NCBI GenBank assembly: GCA_902793465.1
Contig: CADBDT010000016.1
Span: 103,574 to 149,201, forward strand
Direction of reading: 5' to 3'
DNA length: 45,628 bases
Origin: an uncultured Coriobacteriaceae bacterium
Lineage (GTDB): Bacteria; Actinomycetota; Coriobacteriia; Coriobacteriales; Atopobiaceae
Shown: piece by piece, positions 8,101 to 14,961 of the stretch
How positions within the stretch are numbered: the stretch's first letter is position 1
How the letters are laid out: the number at the start of each line of letters is the position of its first letter
Made by a program: the position numbers and the translations under genes
Notes under the pieces: model-generated
Database searches by the model: none
Seen by the model: only the letters and a program-made list of their open reading frames with translations
Told to the model about the DNA's origin: nothing

Positions 8101-8688
8101 GTGCTTGCCTCCGGCAACAACGTAAACGTGTTCGTGTTTGACACCGAGGTTTACTCCAACACCGGCGGCCAGGCTTCCAAGGCTTCCAACATTGGCCAGG
8201 TGGCACAGTTTGCCGCAGCCGGCAAGGAGATCAAGAAGAAGAGCCTTGCCGAGATTGCAATGAGCTACGGCTACGTGTACGTGGCACAGGTTGCCATGGG
8301 CGCCAACCCCGCTCAGACCCTCAAGGCCATCCAGGAGGCCGAGGCCTACGACGGCCCGTCCCTCATCATTGGCTACAGCCCGTGCGAGATGCACTCCATT
8401 AAGGGTGGCATGACGCACTGCCAGGACGAGATGAAGAAGGCCGTGGAGTGCGGCTACTGGAACCTCTTTACCTTTAACCCGGCTGCTCCCGCAGGCAAGA
8501 AGTTTACGCTTACCAGCAAGGAGCCGGCAGGCGGCTACAAGGACTTCCTCCTTAACGAGGCCCGCTACAACCGCCTTACCCGCGAGTTCCCCGAGCGCGC
8601 CGAAGAGCTGTTCGAGCGCAACGAGCAGGCAGCTATGGATCGCTACCAGCACCTGCTTAAGCTCAAGGAGGTCTACTCCGAGGTCTAA
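5164..8688 (+). CDS. nifJ: Pyruvate:ferredoxin (flavodoxin) oxidoreductase, single-chain homodimeric type
   Basis: 1174 residues, the usual length for one-chain PFOR. It oxidises pyruvate with CoA to acetyl-CoA and CO2, reducing ferredoxin or flavodoxin, in the cytoplasm. The N-terminal pyrimidine-binding domain carries ITPSSPMADY (T31) and the TPP glutamate in EMESEAGA (E64). Two 4Fe-4S ferredoxin motifs are complete: C697/C700/C703/C707 and C754/C757/C760/C764. The cluster nearest TPP is bound by C818, C821, C846 and C1074, matching the four-cysteine pattern of Desulfovibrio africanus PFOR. The TPP pyrophosphate motif GGDGWAYDIG starts at G964, with YSNTGGQ downstream. A strong GGAGAGG lies just before the ATG. 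It stands alone with its own terminator. A strict preference for C/G-ending codons suggests high expression. Long antisense frames across it follow from that bias. Confidence 0.97.
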   Translation: MARKFKSMDGNNAAAWVSYAFTEVAGIYPITPSSPMADYVDQWAAKGQKNIFGTPVKVVEMESEAGAAGTVHGSLGTGALTTTYTASQGLLLMIPNMYKIAGEQLPGVFHVSARTVASHALNIFGDHSDVMACRQTGFAMLAETNVQEVMDLGAVAHLAAIKGHTPFLNFFDGFRTSHEIQKVAIWDYEDLKDMVDMDAVQAFRDHALNPEHPSARGSHENGDIFFQHREACNSTYDALPAVVEDYMNQVNEKLGTNYHLFDYYGAPDADRVVVCMGSFCDVLEEVIDYLNAQGEKVGLVKVRLYRPWSVEHFIAALPKTVKSVAVMDRTKEPGSIGEPLYQDVVTSLFEAGVDGVKVIGGRYGLGSKDTPPASAFAIYDELKKDEPKREFVVGIVDDVTNLSLDEDADAPNTADPSTIECKFWGIGGDGTVGANKNSIKIIGDHTDKYVQAYFQYDSKKTGGVTVSHLRFGDSPIRSPYYVNKADFVACHNPSYIVKGFKMVRDVKPGGTFLINCQWDINELDKHLNAEAKRYIANNDIHVVLINAIDLALEVGMGKRTNTILQSAFFALANVLPAEEAIQYMKDAAEYSYAKKGMNIVEANWRAIDAGATAFQEIEIPESWKTATDESSVLTLEGREAIVKQVKELLNPIDMMDGDSLPVSAFKDIADGQFELGASAYEKRGVAVFVPHWDESKCIECNTCANVCPHATIRPFCLDAAEVEAAPEQMRTKPMMPPKKFPDMKFTMAISPLDCMGCGVCAGVCPKGALTMVGQEEELDQQAVFDYCVANVTEKEGAVAANLKGIQFKKPLLEFSGSCAGCAETAYARLVTQVAGERMFISNATGCSSIWGNPAATCPYTTNADGHGPAWNNSLFEDNAEHGLGMALGYKAVQGKVATQLEAWAATDEAKAAIEAWKASLNDDEESKKTAAALIALLEADGSDAAKAILADKAYLTKKSFWIFGGDGWAYDIGFGGLDHVLASGNNVNVFVFDTEVYSNTGGQASKASNIGQVAQFAAAGKEIKKKSLAEIAMSYGYVYVAQVAMGANPAQTLKAIQEAEAYDGPSLIIGYSPCEMHSIKGGMTHCQDEMKKAVECGYWNLFTFNPAAPAGKKFTLTSKEPAGGYKDFLLNEARYNRLTREFPERAEELFERNEQAAMDRYQHLLKLKEVYSEV

Positions 8689-8716
8689 GCTCGCGCTTAG
8701 TTACAGCGGATAGCAA

Positions 8717-8754
8717 ACGGGGGCACACCTCTTAGAGGCGTGCCCCCGTTTTTT
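8717..8754 (+). terminator. Rho-independent terminator of nifJ
   Basis: The stem ACGGGGGCAC...GTGCCCCCGT (8717-8749) has an inner extension CCTC/GAGG around a short loop, followed directly by a run of six T (8749-8754). It starts 29 nt after the nifJ stop. It is the only gene end in the window with a textbook plus-strand intrinsic terminator in addition to a palindrome. Confidence 0.92.
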
Positions 8755-8762
8755 ACTCGTGT

Positions 8763-8941
8763 CATGCCGTAGGGGCAGGCTGTCCGAAGGGGGTGCCGCG
8801 AGGGGATACTCCCCATCGGGTACATCGCGAGCAGGGGTCCCTAAGCGGGTTGTCCTATCCGCGATGTACCCGTAGGGGAGTATCCCCTCGCGGCACCCCC
8901 ACTCCGTTACGGGTTTTGGACAGTCCCATGCCCACGGCATG
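8763..8941. repeat. Large intergenic palindrome with 30-nt loop (GGGTACATCGCG family)
   Basis: The near-perfect core arms are 8789-8829 and 8860-8900. Each contains the nested hairpin GGGGATACTCCCC (or its complement) and ends in GGGTACATCGCG. They enclose a 30-nt centre that begins AGCAGGG and ends ATC. Weaker pairing continues outward (GGCTGTCC with GGACAGTCC) to an outer CATGCCGT/ACGGCATG pair at 8763 and 8941. The right side has extra bases (about 8905-8918) without a counterpart. Together with the terminator it fills the 309-nt gap between nifJ and the next gene. The same design, with the loop inverted, occurs at 15941-16133. Confidence 0.85.
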
Positions 8942-8997
8942 CCGGTTAGCGCTACAATACGGCACATTTGCAAGCGATTCCAAGAACGGAGAATCCC

Positions 8998-9639
8998 ATG
9001 GAAGAGTTTAGGCTGGGGACGCCCGCCGTTGTGTGTAGATGGCGCCTGGCAAACGGCAGCCTTCCTCTGGAGAGTCGCCACATAAAGGCCTTGGCCGCGC
9101 GATCCGAAGGTGTGCCCGTTGTTACCACGTCCCTTGTGGCCTGGGCAAAGCAGCACATAGAGTGGACGCTGCGCGACGGATCGGCTCAGCATCCCAACGG
9201 CGTTCTTATGCTGGTGGTAGACGTGGACGGCCAGGCAGCCATGACCGTGGGGGAGTATAGCGGGCTCGAGAGAACCACCGCAAACGACCTTTTGACGCGA
9301 GCCCAGAATGCGCGGGAAGAAGCGCGTGCGTCGAGCGTTTCGCCAGAGGACCTGTGGGTCGTGCGCGACAACGCGCTGGTGTGGGGCACGTGCTCCGAGT
9401 TTAGCGCATCGGGCACGTCGTCGCTCGTGGACGACCTTGCACGTACGCTGGGCATTCCCGTGCAGCGCGACGAGTACCTTCTTTCGACTCTCTCTGCCAA
9501 GGGATTTGGCGACGCCGAGGTGTTTTTGGCCTCCGACGAGCACGGCGTGGTGCCCGCCAGCGACCACGGCGGCTCTCGTGCGCAAAAGTTCGCGGACAGC
9601 TATCGCAAGCTTCTTGTTGCCAAAACCCGGCGTGCGTAG
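8998..9639 (+). CDS. Hypothetical protein, C-terminal half resembles class IV aminotransferases
   Basis: 213 residues, soluble, no signal peptide. The second half reads like the C-terminal lobe of fold-type IV PLP enzymes (branched-chain aminotransferase / aminodeoxychorismate lyase): LWVVRDNALVWGT, then SSLVDDLARTLGIPVQRDE, then AEVFLASDEHGVVPASDH, then a final helix DSYRKLL. The family usually runs to about 270-300 residues, so this protein is short. I cannot place the PLP lysine or the phosphate-binding residues with confidence, so activity is doubtful. The ATG at 8998 has GGAG 6 nt upstream and is chosen over a TTG at 8968. TACAAT at 8953-8958 may be a -10. It stands alone between two palindromes. 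The resemblance is my inference from pattern only. Confidence 0.65.
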   Translation: MEEFRLGTPAVVCRWRLANGSLPLESRHIKALAARSEGVPVVTTSLVAWAKQHIEWTLRDGSAQHPNGVLMLVVDVDGQAAMTVGEYSGLERTTANDLLTRAQNAREEARASSVSPEDLWVVRDNALVWGTCSEFSASGTSSLVDDLARTLGIPVQRDEYLLSTLSAKGFGDAEVFLASDEHGVVPASDHGGSRAQKFADSYRKLLVAKTRRA

Positions 9640-9640
9640 A

Positions 9641-9716
9641 CGTGCTCTTTGGGGATACTCCCCCTGCGGTACATTGTGAACAATGTACCGCAGGGGGAGT
9701 ATCCCCAAAGAGCACG
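9641..9716. repeat. 76-nt perfect intergenic palindrome (GCGGTACATT family)
   Basis: Arms of 36 bp (9641-9676 and 9681-9716) are exact reverse complements around TGAA. Each arm carries the nested hairpin GGGGATACTCCCC followed by CTGCGGTACATTG. The left arm starts 1 nt after the TAG stop of the preceding gene. There is no T run. Confidence 0.95.
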
Positions 9717-9838
9717 CCACCCCTTCCGTGTCTGCTTGCTTCAAACATGACCCTCCGTTTGTGGTTCTTTCTGTCCTGCCAATGGGGTAGAATCAAAACG
9801 CTCAAATCATCTGAAGGCACGGAGGGAGACGGCCTCAC

Positions 9839-11143
9839 GTGAATCCCGTCATTGTTATACCAACGTACTGGGCCGAAGACGACAAGCCCGCAGAAATAGG
9901 CGAGGTGGGAACCTACGACCACGCCACGCCCATTGCCAAGCCGGTGCCCGAGCTGCAAACCTGCCTGGAGTCGCTCGAGCAGGTTCGCGGGGTGCTGCGC
10001 GTGGTTATACTGCTGGTTGCGCCGCCGAGCTGTGCGGATGCGGCACGTGCGCGCGTTAACGGCATTTGCCTGGCGCATCCCAACCTTAACCCGCTCATAA
10101 TTGGCAACCGCGAGGCAAAGGTTATAGAGAACGCCATTCATGTGGTGGCTCCCAAGATGGAAGGCGAAACCGTATCGCTGCGCGGCTACGGTGCCATTCG
10201 CAACATGGGCCTTGTGGTGGCGGCAATCCTTGGCCACGACATCGTGGTGTTTATGGACGACGACGAGGTTGCCCTGGACGAAAACTTCCTGGTAGACGCG
10301 GTATACGGCCTTGGGCTTCTAACTCGCCAGGATCTTCCGATTTCCGCCAAGACGGGTTACTTCTTCGATCGCAACGACTCCTGCTATGCAGACGAGTCGC
10401 TTACGCGCTGGTGCGACCGCTTTTGGAGCAAGCGCTCGGAGTTCAACGAATGGATGGAGCACGCGCAGGGCTCAACGCGCATCTCGCGCTCCAACTACGT
10501 GTGCGGCGGATGCTTTGCGCTGTATGCCGACGCCTTTTGTCACGTGGCCTTCGACCCCTACATCACGCGCGGAGAAGACCTGGACTACCTGTTTAACCTG
10601 CGCATGAACGGTCTGGACGTGTGGTTTGACAACCAGTGGGCCGTACGGCACCTGCCGCCCAAGACTCCTTCGTTGGCAAGTCGGTTTTTGCAGGACGTCT
10701 ACCGTTGGACTTACGAGTACGAAAAGATAGACGTTGCCAACCATCGCATTGGCCTGCGCCGCATTACAACGGACTCGCTGCAGCCGTACCCCGCACCGTG
10801 GATTAGCAAGGACGTGCACAGGCGCATATTCCTTACCTCGCTGCTGCACGCGATTGCCGGGCCGGAACGCTCGGAGTACTTCCATGTGTGGCTGCGCTCG
10901 CGCTCGGAGGCTCGCACGTGGGCAAGGCGCATGAGCGAGAGCTACCTTTCGTTCCAAACGTACTGGCCAGGCATGATGAGCGCCCTGTGGTGCAACGAAC
11001 CCTTGGCCAACGCCATAGTGGACAGCGGCACGCCGCGCGTTATGCGCAGGCGCAAAAGGCGTCCACAAAACAATAACGACGCCAACGGCAATGGTCGCAA
11101 CGGATCCGGAGAGGCGCAAGGTCGCCGGAGCCCGCAGCAATGA
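9839..11143 (+). CDS. GT-A-type glycosyltransferase (family 2-like)
   Basis: 434 residues, no clear membrane segment, so cytoplasmic or peripheral. The N-terminus VIVIPTYWAEDDK is the typical first strand of a GT-A nucleotide-sugar domain. A DDD cluster at 140-142 (VVFMDDDEVALDENF) is the probable DxD metal site. Around 223-255, GGCFALYADAF and RGEDLDYLFNLRMNG match the acceptor-side ED motif of family 2 enzymes. The C-terminal part (about 280-400) is unassigned and the tail is Arg/Asn/Gly-rich. Donor and acceptor are unknown; a cell-surface polymer is plausible. The start is GTG at 9839, with GGGAG 10 nt upstream. TAGAAT at 9788-9793 is a possible -10. Its TGA stop overlaps the ATG of the histidine kinase (ATGA), so the two are translationally coupled. 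Confidence 0.82.
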   Translation: MNPVIVIPTYWAEDDKPAEIGEVGTYDHATPIAKPVPELQTCLESLEQVRGVLRVVILLVAPPSCADAARARVNGICLAHPNLNPLIIGNREAKVIENAIHVVAPKMEGETVSLRGYGAIRNMGLVVAAILGHDIVVFMDDDEVALDENFLVDAVYGLGLLTRQDLPISAKTGYFFDRNDSCYADESLTRWCDRFWSKRSEFNEWMEHAQGSTRISRSNYVCGGCFALYADAFCHVAFDPYITRGEDLDYLFNLRMNGLDVWFDNQWAVRHLPPKTPSLASRFLQDVYRWTYEYEKIDVANHRIGLRRITTDSLQPYPAPWISKDVHRRIFLTSLLHAIAGPERSEYFHVWLRSRSEARTWARRMSESYLSFQTYWPGMMSALWCNEPLANAIVDSGTPRVMRRRKRRPQNNNDANGNGRNGSGEAQGRRSPQQ

Positions 11144-12477
11144 GGACCCTTATAGCAGAGAAGCTCTCGCGCTGGGCAAGCGTGCTGGTGGCTACCGCCA
11201 TTTCGGCAACGCTGGCCCTCATGTCGTGGGGCATTGCCGTGGGAAACCTGTGGATGTCCATGACGGCAGGCGCGCTGTTGGCCCTGGCCATCGTGTTTGG
11301 CGGCACCGTTGTGCTCGTGCCCGACGACCTGCGCTCGCAGGCCACGGAGCGCACCATGCGCGTTGCAACCAGCACGCTGGAGCACATGCGCGACGGCCTA
11401 ACGCCCGAGGGCTGCAACGCGGTCTGCCAGCTCATCCTGCCCGAAACCGAGGCTCGGGCGGTCGCCCTTACCGACACCCAGTGCGTGCTGGCCTACGTAG
11501 GCGAGCAGGCACCCAATCTGCCGCCTGGCTCACCCAACACGGAGCCTACGATGGAGGTGCTCGAGTCGGGTCGCATGGAGACCTTTACCACGCGCAGCAT
11601 GCAAAACATTGCGCGCGAGGGCCTGGGCGACGCAGACCAGGTAATTAGCCCCAACGAGGGGTATCCCGTAGGCATTATTGCGCCGCTTATTGTGGCAGAA
11701 AAAGCGGTGGGTACGCTCAAGCTCTACTATCGCAATGGCCAGCAGGTGGACAGGACCCAGCTCACCATTGCGCGTGGCTTGGCATCGCTGCTTTCTGCGC
11801 AACTCTCATCGTACGAGCTGGACCGACAGGCCGAGCTAACCGCCCGTGCCGAGGTAAAGGCGCTGCAGGCGCAAATTAACCCGCACTTTTTGTTTAACGC
11901 GCTCAACACCATGGCCGCGCTCACGCGTACCGACCCCGCCAAGGCGCGCGACCTGCTGCGCGAGTTTTCGCTGTTCTACAGGCGTACGCTCGAAAGCTCC
12001 GATTCGCTCATAACCCTGGATCAGGAGCTCGAGCAAACGCGGCGCTACCTGACCATAGAAAAGGCCCGCTTTGGCGAGGACCGCATTGTGGAGAGCGAGT
12101 ACCTGGAGGAAGGGCTGGGCGATATTATGGTCCCGTCGTTCCTGGTGCAGCCCATCGTAGAAAACTCCGTGCGCCACGCCATGCGCGACGAAGGTCCGCT
12201 GCACATAGACGTGCACGCAACCACCGACGGCAGCGACGTGCTTATTGCCGTTGCCGACGACGGCCTGGGAATGGACGACGACGTGGCGGAGATGCTGCAG
12301 CAACAGGCTCAGCTTGCAAACAACCGCGAGGAGGGAACCGGCATCGCGCTGCGCAACGTGGCCGAACGCATAGAGCGATTCTATGGCAAGGGCTCGGGTA
12401 TAGAGATAATGTCCAAGCTTGGCGAGGGTACGGTAGTAATGCTGCGCCTTGCCGATGCTGCGCCTACCAACGACTAG
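11140..12477 (+). CDS. LytS-type sensor histidine kinase
   Basis: 445 residues. Two N-terminal membrane helices (about 12-32 and 40-62) with almost no loop are followed by a GAF-like region (about 75-225), the His_kinase domain (PF06580 type) and an HATPase. The phosphoacceptor is H249 in the hallmark ALQAQINPHFLFNALN. The N box is N342 in QPIVENSVRHAM and the G1 box is DDGLGM at 373-378. LytS proper has five to six helices in a 5TM domain; this one has only two, so its input is probably the cytosolic GAF-like part or the membrane itself. The start overlaps the stop of the glycosyltransferase. The cognate regulator follows after a palindrome (12489-12581). Confidence 0.92.
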   Translation: MRTLIAEKLSRWASVLVATAISATLALMSWGIAVGNLWMSMTAGALLALAIVFGGTVVLVPDDLRSQATERTMRVATSTLEHMRDGLTPEGCNAVCQLILPETEARAVALTDTQCVLAYVGEQAPNLPPGSPNTEPTMEVLESGRMETFTTRSMQNIAREGLGDADQVISPNEGYPVGIIAPLIVAEKAVGTLKLYYRNGQQVDRTQLTIARGLASLLSAQLSSYELDRQAELTARAEVKALQAQINPHFLFNALNTMAALTRTDPAKARDLLREFSLFYRRTLESSDSLITLDQELEQTRRYLTIEKARFGEDRIVESEYLEEGLGDIMVPSFLVQPIVENSVRHAMRDEGPLHIDVHATTDGSDVLIAVADDGLGMDDDVAEMLQQQAQLANNREEGTGIALRNVAERIERFYGKGSGIEIMSKLGEGTVVMLRLADAAPTND

Positions 12478-12488
12478 AACCGTGGGCA

Positions 12489-12581
12489 GGGACGGCGTGC
12501 CGCTAGGGGATACTCCCCCTGCGGTACATTTTTCCCAAAAATGTACCGCAGGGGGAGTATCCCCTAGCGGCACGCTGTCCC
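12489..12581. repeat. 93-nt intergenic palindrome (GCGGTACATT family)
   Basis: Arms 12489-12533 and 12537-12581 pair around CCC with one G:T-type difference near the outer end (GGGACGGC against GCTGTCCC). They contain GTGCCGCTA, GGGGATACTCCCC and CTGCGGTACATTTTT. It begins 11 nt after the kinase stop and separates kinase from regulator. A TATACT box (12636-12641) between it and the regulator suggests that the regulator also has its own promoter. Confidence 0.93.
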
Positions 12582-12687
12582 ATCATGAGCCTTGAACAGG
12601 GAGGCAACTCCGCTGCGCATTTTTCAAAAGAACGCTATACTCTAAAAAGGGTAGGAACTTGCACGTTACGAACTGGAGACAAAAAAG

Positions 12688-13407
12688 ATGCTCAACGCAA
12701 TGATTGTGGATGACGAAGCCCCCGCTCGTTCGGAGCTCCGCTACCTCCTGGAGGAAACGGGGCGCATGGGAAACATCGTTGAGGCAGCAAGCGCGCGCGA
12801 GGCAGTTGAACGCCTTATGGAAAACCGCGCGGACGTAATGTTTTTGGACATCTCCATGCCCAAAACGAGTGGTATGCAGCTGGCAGACGCCCTGCACAAG
12901 CTCAAGAATCCACCAGCCATTGTCTTTGTTACGGCTTACAGCGAGTACGCGCTCGAGGCGTTTGGTGTGGATGCAGTTGACTATCTTATGAAACCCGTGG
13001 AGCCCGCGCGTTTGGCGCAGGCACTCGACAAGGTCCAAGCGCGGGTAAAGCCGCCCAAGCAGTCCTCACCGTCGGTGGAGCGCATCCCCGTAGAAAAGAG
13101 CGGCCGCAAGGTGCTGGTTCCGGTGGACCAGATTCGCTACATCGAGGCCAAGGACGACTACTCCTGCATCTACACAGACACCGACCGCTACCTGTCCACC
13201 ATTTCGCTGGCAAAGCTCGAGGCCAAGCTTACCGAGCACGGGTTTTTCCGCGTGCATCGCGGCTACATTGTTAACCTCGCGTACGTGGAGGACGTGGAGA
13301 CCATTTCCAGCGGCATTCTGCAGCTGGGAATCAACGGCGTGGAAGGCAAGAAGATATCTGTTTCTCGACGCCGCGTGGTGGCTCTCAAGCGTGCGCTTGG
13401 CCTGTAA
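12688..13407 (+). CDS. LytTR-family response regulator
   Basis: 239 residues. The receiver domain (1-115) has the acidic pair D8/D9, phosphoacceptor D54 (MFLDISMP), T82 (VFVTAYS) and K102 (LMKPV). The LytTR DNA-binding domain (about 138-238) contains IRYIEAKDDYSCIYT, FRVHRGYIVNL and the final KKISVSRRR. It should bind imperfect direct repeats upstream of target promoters once phosphorylated by the LytS-like kinase encoded just upstream. Such pairs in Gram-positives commonly control surface polymers, autolysis or metabolite uptake; targets here are unknown. GGAG lies 10 nt before the ATG, and a TATACT -10 candidate lies at 12636-12641. The gap of 210 nt from the kinase is unusual for such a pair and is partly filled by a palindrome. 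Confidence 0.93.
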   Translation: MLNAMIVDDEAPARSELRYLLEETGRMGNIVEAASAREAVERLMENRADVMFLDISMPKTSGMQLADALHKLKNPPAIVFVTAYSEYALEAFGVDAVDYLMKPVEPARLAQALDKVQARVKPPKQSSPSVERIPVEKSGRKVLVPVDQIRYIEAKDDYSCIYTDTDRYLSTISLAKLEAKLTEHGFFRVHRGYIVNLAYVEDVETISSGILQLGINGVEGKKISVSRRRVVALKRALGL

Positions 13408-13431
13408 ATTAGCCCATAGGTGGAGCCTCGC

Positions 13432-13953
13432 ATGCGATTTGACATTGTTTCCGACACGCACGGACACCTTTCTTCCGAGCTCCTTAACGAACTAAAGGGT
13501 GCCGACATGATTATGCATGCGGGCGACTGCTGCACGTACGAGGACTACCGGGAGCTGTGCCGCATAGCCCCCATGGCCATGTGCCTGGGCAACAACGACT
13601 GGGGCATGGACTACGGCCCAGACGTGGAGCGCGTTACCAGCGTGTTTAGATGCGGCCTTCGCTGGCAGCTGTGCCACTACGAGGAGCGTTTGGACTTGGC
13701 AACGTGCGACGTTGCCGTTTGCGGCCACAGTCATCGCCCGTTTGTGCGTTGGGAAACAAGTCCTGGCGGTGCGGGCAAGGTGCTTGTTATAAACCCTGGC
13801 AGCCCCACGTTCCCGCGCACGAATAAGGGACCTACCATGGCTCGCGTAATCGTGGAGCCCAGCGGCGTTGTGCAGGATGCGCAGATAATAGAGCTCGGTA
13901 GCTCCAATAACGACGATACCGGCCGGGGCTTTGCCCGCTTCTTTAGGTTCTAG
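13432..13953 (+). CDS. YfcE/MJ0936-type metallophosphoesterase
   Basis: 173 residues, the normal size for this family of small calcineurin-like phosphodiesterases, cytoplasmic. All metal-binding motifs are visible: D8 and H10 (SDTHG), D32 (HAGDC), N54/N55 (LGNND), H82, and H99/H101 (CGHSH), followed by VLVINPGSP. Family members hydrolyse phosphodiesters in vitro, but physiological substrates are mostly unknown. ATG at 13432 has GGAG 6 nt upstream and is preferred over a GTG at 13420. It lies 24 nt after the response regulator and may be co-transcribed with it. It is convergent with the PAP2 gene, and the two share the palindrome 13972-14045. Confidence 0.92.
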   Translation: MRFDIVSDTHGHLSSELLNELKGADMIMHAGDCCTYEDYRELCRIAPMAMCLGNNDWGMDYGPDVERVTSVFRCGLRWQLCHYEERLDLATCDVAVCGHSHRPFVRWETSPGGAGKVLVINPGSPTFPRTNKGPTMARVIVEPSGVVQDAQIIELGSSNNDDTGRGFARFFRF

Positions 13954-13971
13954 TGACATACGAGGTCGTGA

Positions 13972-14045
13972 GTGCCGCTTGGGGATGCTCCCCCTGCGGT
14001 ACATTGTCCGTTATGTACCGCAGGGGGAGCATCCCCAAGCGGCAC
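13972..14045. repeat. 74-nt perfect palindrome between convergent genes
   Basis: Arms of 33 bp (13972-14004 and 14013-14045) around TGTCCGTT. The nested hairpin here is GGGGATGCTCCCC instead of GGGGATACTCCCC, and the opposite arm carries the matching GGGGAGCATCCCC. It lies 18 nt past the metallophosphoesterase stop and 13 nt from the PAP2 stop, so it could serve both transcripts. Confidence 0.95.
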
Positions 14046-14058
14046 CCAACGTCATGCC

Positions 14059-14835
14059 CTACGACGGGTCGTCGTCCTTGTTAAGCACGTGCTGCTCCCA
14101 GCGCATGTGGCGCGCACTCATACTGGTGGTGTCGTCGGCAACGTAGAGGCGCTCTGGCTCCACATACGTGGGGCTGCTCACTTCCTTTATATGCTGGGCC
14201 TTCTCTTCTGGCATAAACATGGGGCAGAAGATCTTGGTGTAGATGGCCAGCCAGGCAATGGACACGCAAAAGCCGGCAACAACGTCGGAAGCGTAGTGAA
14301 CGCCAAGGTACACGCGGCTCATTCCCACGGCTACCACGGTTACGGCAAAGCCCAAGCAGCACAGCCAGCGAATAATCTTGTCGCGCTCGTAGGTCCACAC
14401 CATCCAGGCACACAGGCCATAAAACGCCATGGATACCATGGAATGGCCCGAAGGAAAGCTGTATCCCACCTCGGATATAAGCCTAAAGCCCTCTGGCCGC
14501 GGCCGATGGACAATGTATTTGAGCACCTGGTTTATGGCCACTACGCACACGAGATTAAGCGCGGCGCACATGCCAGGTCTTCGGCCGGGCGCGAAGGCCA
14601 CCACCATAAGAAACATTCCCGCTATTACCACGGGCGACGAGAGGCTAGAGAATCCCTCCATAATGGCCGTGAGCCAGGGACGGCGCATGCGCACCACCAA
14701 AAAGCTGTATGCGCTGGCATCCAGCCGCAGGATGTCGTCGCTGCGAACGTCCTGCAAAACGGCTAGAAACACAATTGCAGCCGCAGCGATTACCGCGTAG
14801 CGTGCGTTGTCGCGAAGGATTTCCCTAATGCGCAT
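14059..14835 (-). CDS. PAP2-family membrane phosphatase
   Basis: 258 residues, an integral membrane protein with about six hydrophobic helices. The three phosphatase motifs are complete: KxxxxxxRP (K106 to R113, LKYIVHRPRP), PSGH (128-131) and SRxxxxxHxxxD (S173/R174, H180, D184). The family includes undecaprenyl-diphosphate and phosphatidate/phosphatidylglycerophosphate phosphatases. Recycling of lipid carrier or lipid turnover is plausible, but the substrate cannot be fixed. The hydrophilic C-terminal tail (about 205-258) is unusual. The start at 14835 has GAGGAGG four to five nt upstream, better than the longer frame to 14898. Confidence 0.9.
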   Translation of the reverse strand: MRIREILRDNARYAVIAAAAIVFLAVLQDVRSDDILRLDASAYSFLVVRMRRPWLTAIMEGFSSLSSPVVIAGMFLMVVAFAPGRRPGMCAALNLVCVVAINQVLKYIVHRPRPEGFRLISEVGYSFPSGHSMVSMAFYGLCAWMVWTYERDKIIRWLCCLGFAVTVVAVGMSRVYLGVHYASDVVAGFCVSIAWLAIYTKIFCPMFMPEEKAQHIKEVSSPTYVEPERLYVADDTTSMSARHMRWEQHVLNKDDDPS

Positions 14836-14898
14836 GTGGCCTCCTCTCGTTTCCAGCATACCGCAAAGAGGGTGTATTCCATAGGGGCGAACTTGCAA

Positions 14899-14944
14899 CG
14901 AAAACGTACCGCTAGGGGGAGTATCCCCTAGCGGTACGTTTTCG
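14899..14944. repeat. 46-nt perfect palindrome downstream of thioredoxin gene
   Basis: Arms of 20 bp (14899-14918 and 14925-14944) around GAGTAT. The centre GGGGGAGTATCCCC makes the nested hairpin of the other copies the apex of this one. The arms contain CGTACCGCTA, a rearranged version of the GTGCCGCTA and CGGTAC elements in related repeats. It begins 17 nt past the thioredoxin stop (minus strand). Confidence 0.92.
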
Positions 14945-14961
14945 CTACCAGCGCAATAAAC

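Noticed and set aside
4984..8652. 1222-residue open frame antisense to nifJ
   Set aside because: It mirrors the codon bias of nifJ (few A/T-ending codons leave few antisense stops), has biased low-complexity composition, no ribosome site and no recognisable motif.
9641..9716. Repeats considered as a CRISPR array or as classical terminators
   Set aside because: Units are single inverted pairs scattered between genes, not regularly spaced direct repeats with spacers, and they lack the T run of intrinsic terminators.
14836..14898. Longer start for the PAP2 phosphatase
   Set aside because: ATG at 14835 has an excellent GAGGAGG; the upstream residues are unlike the family.
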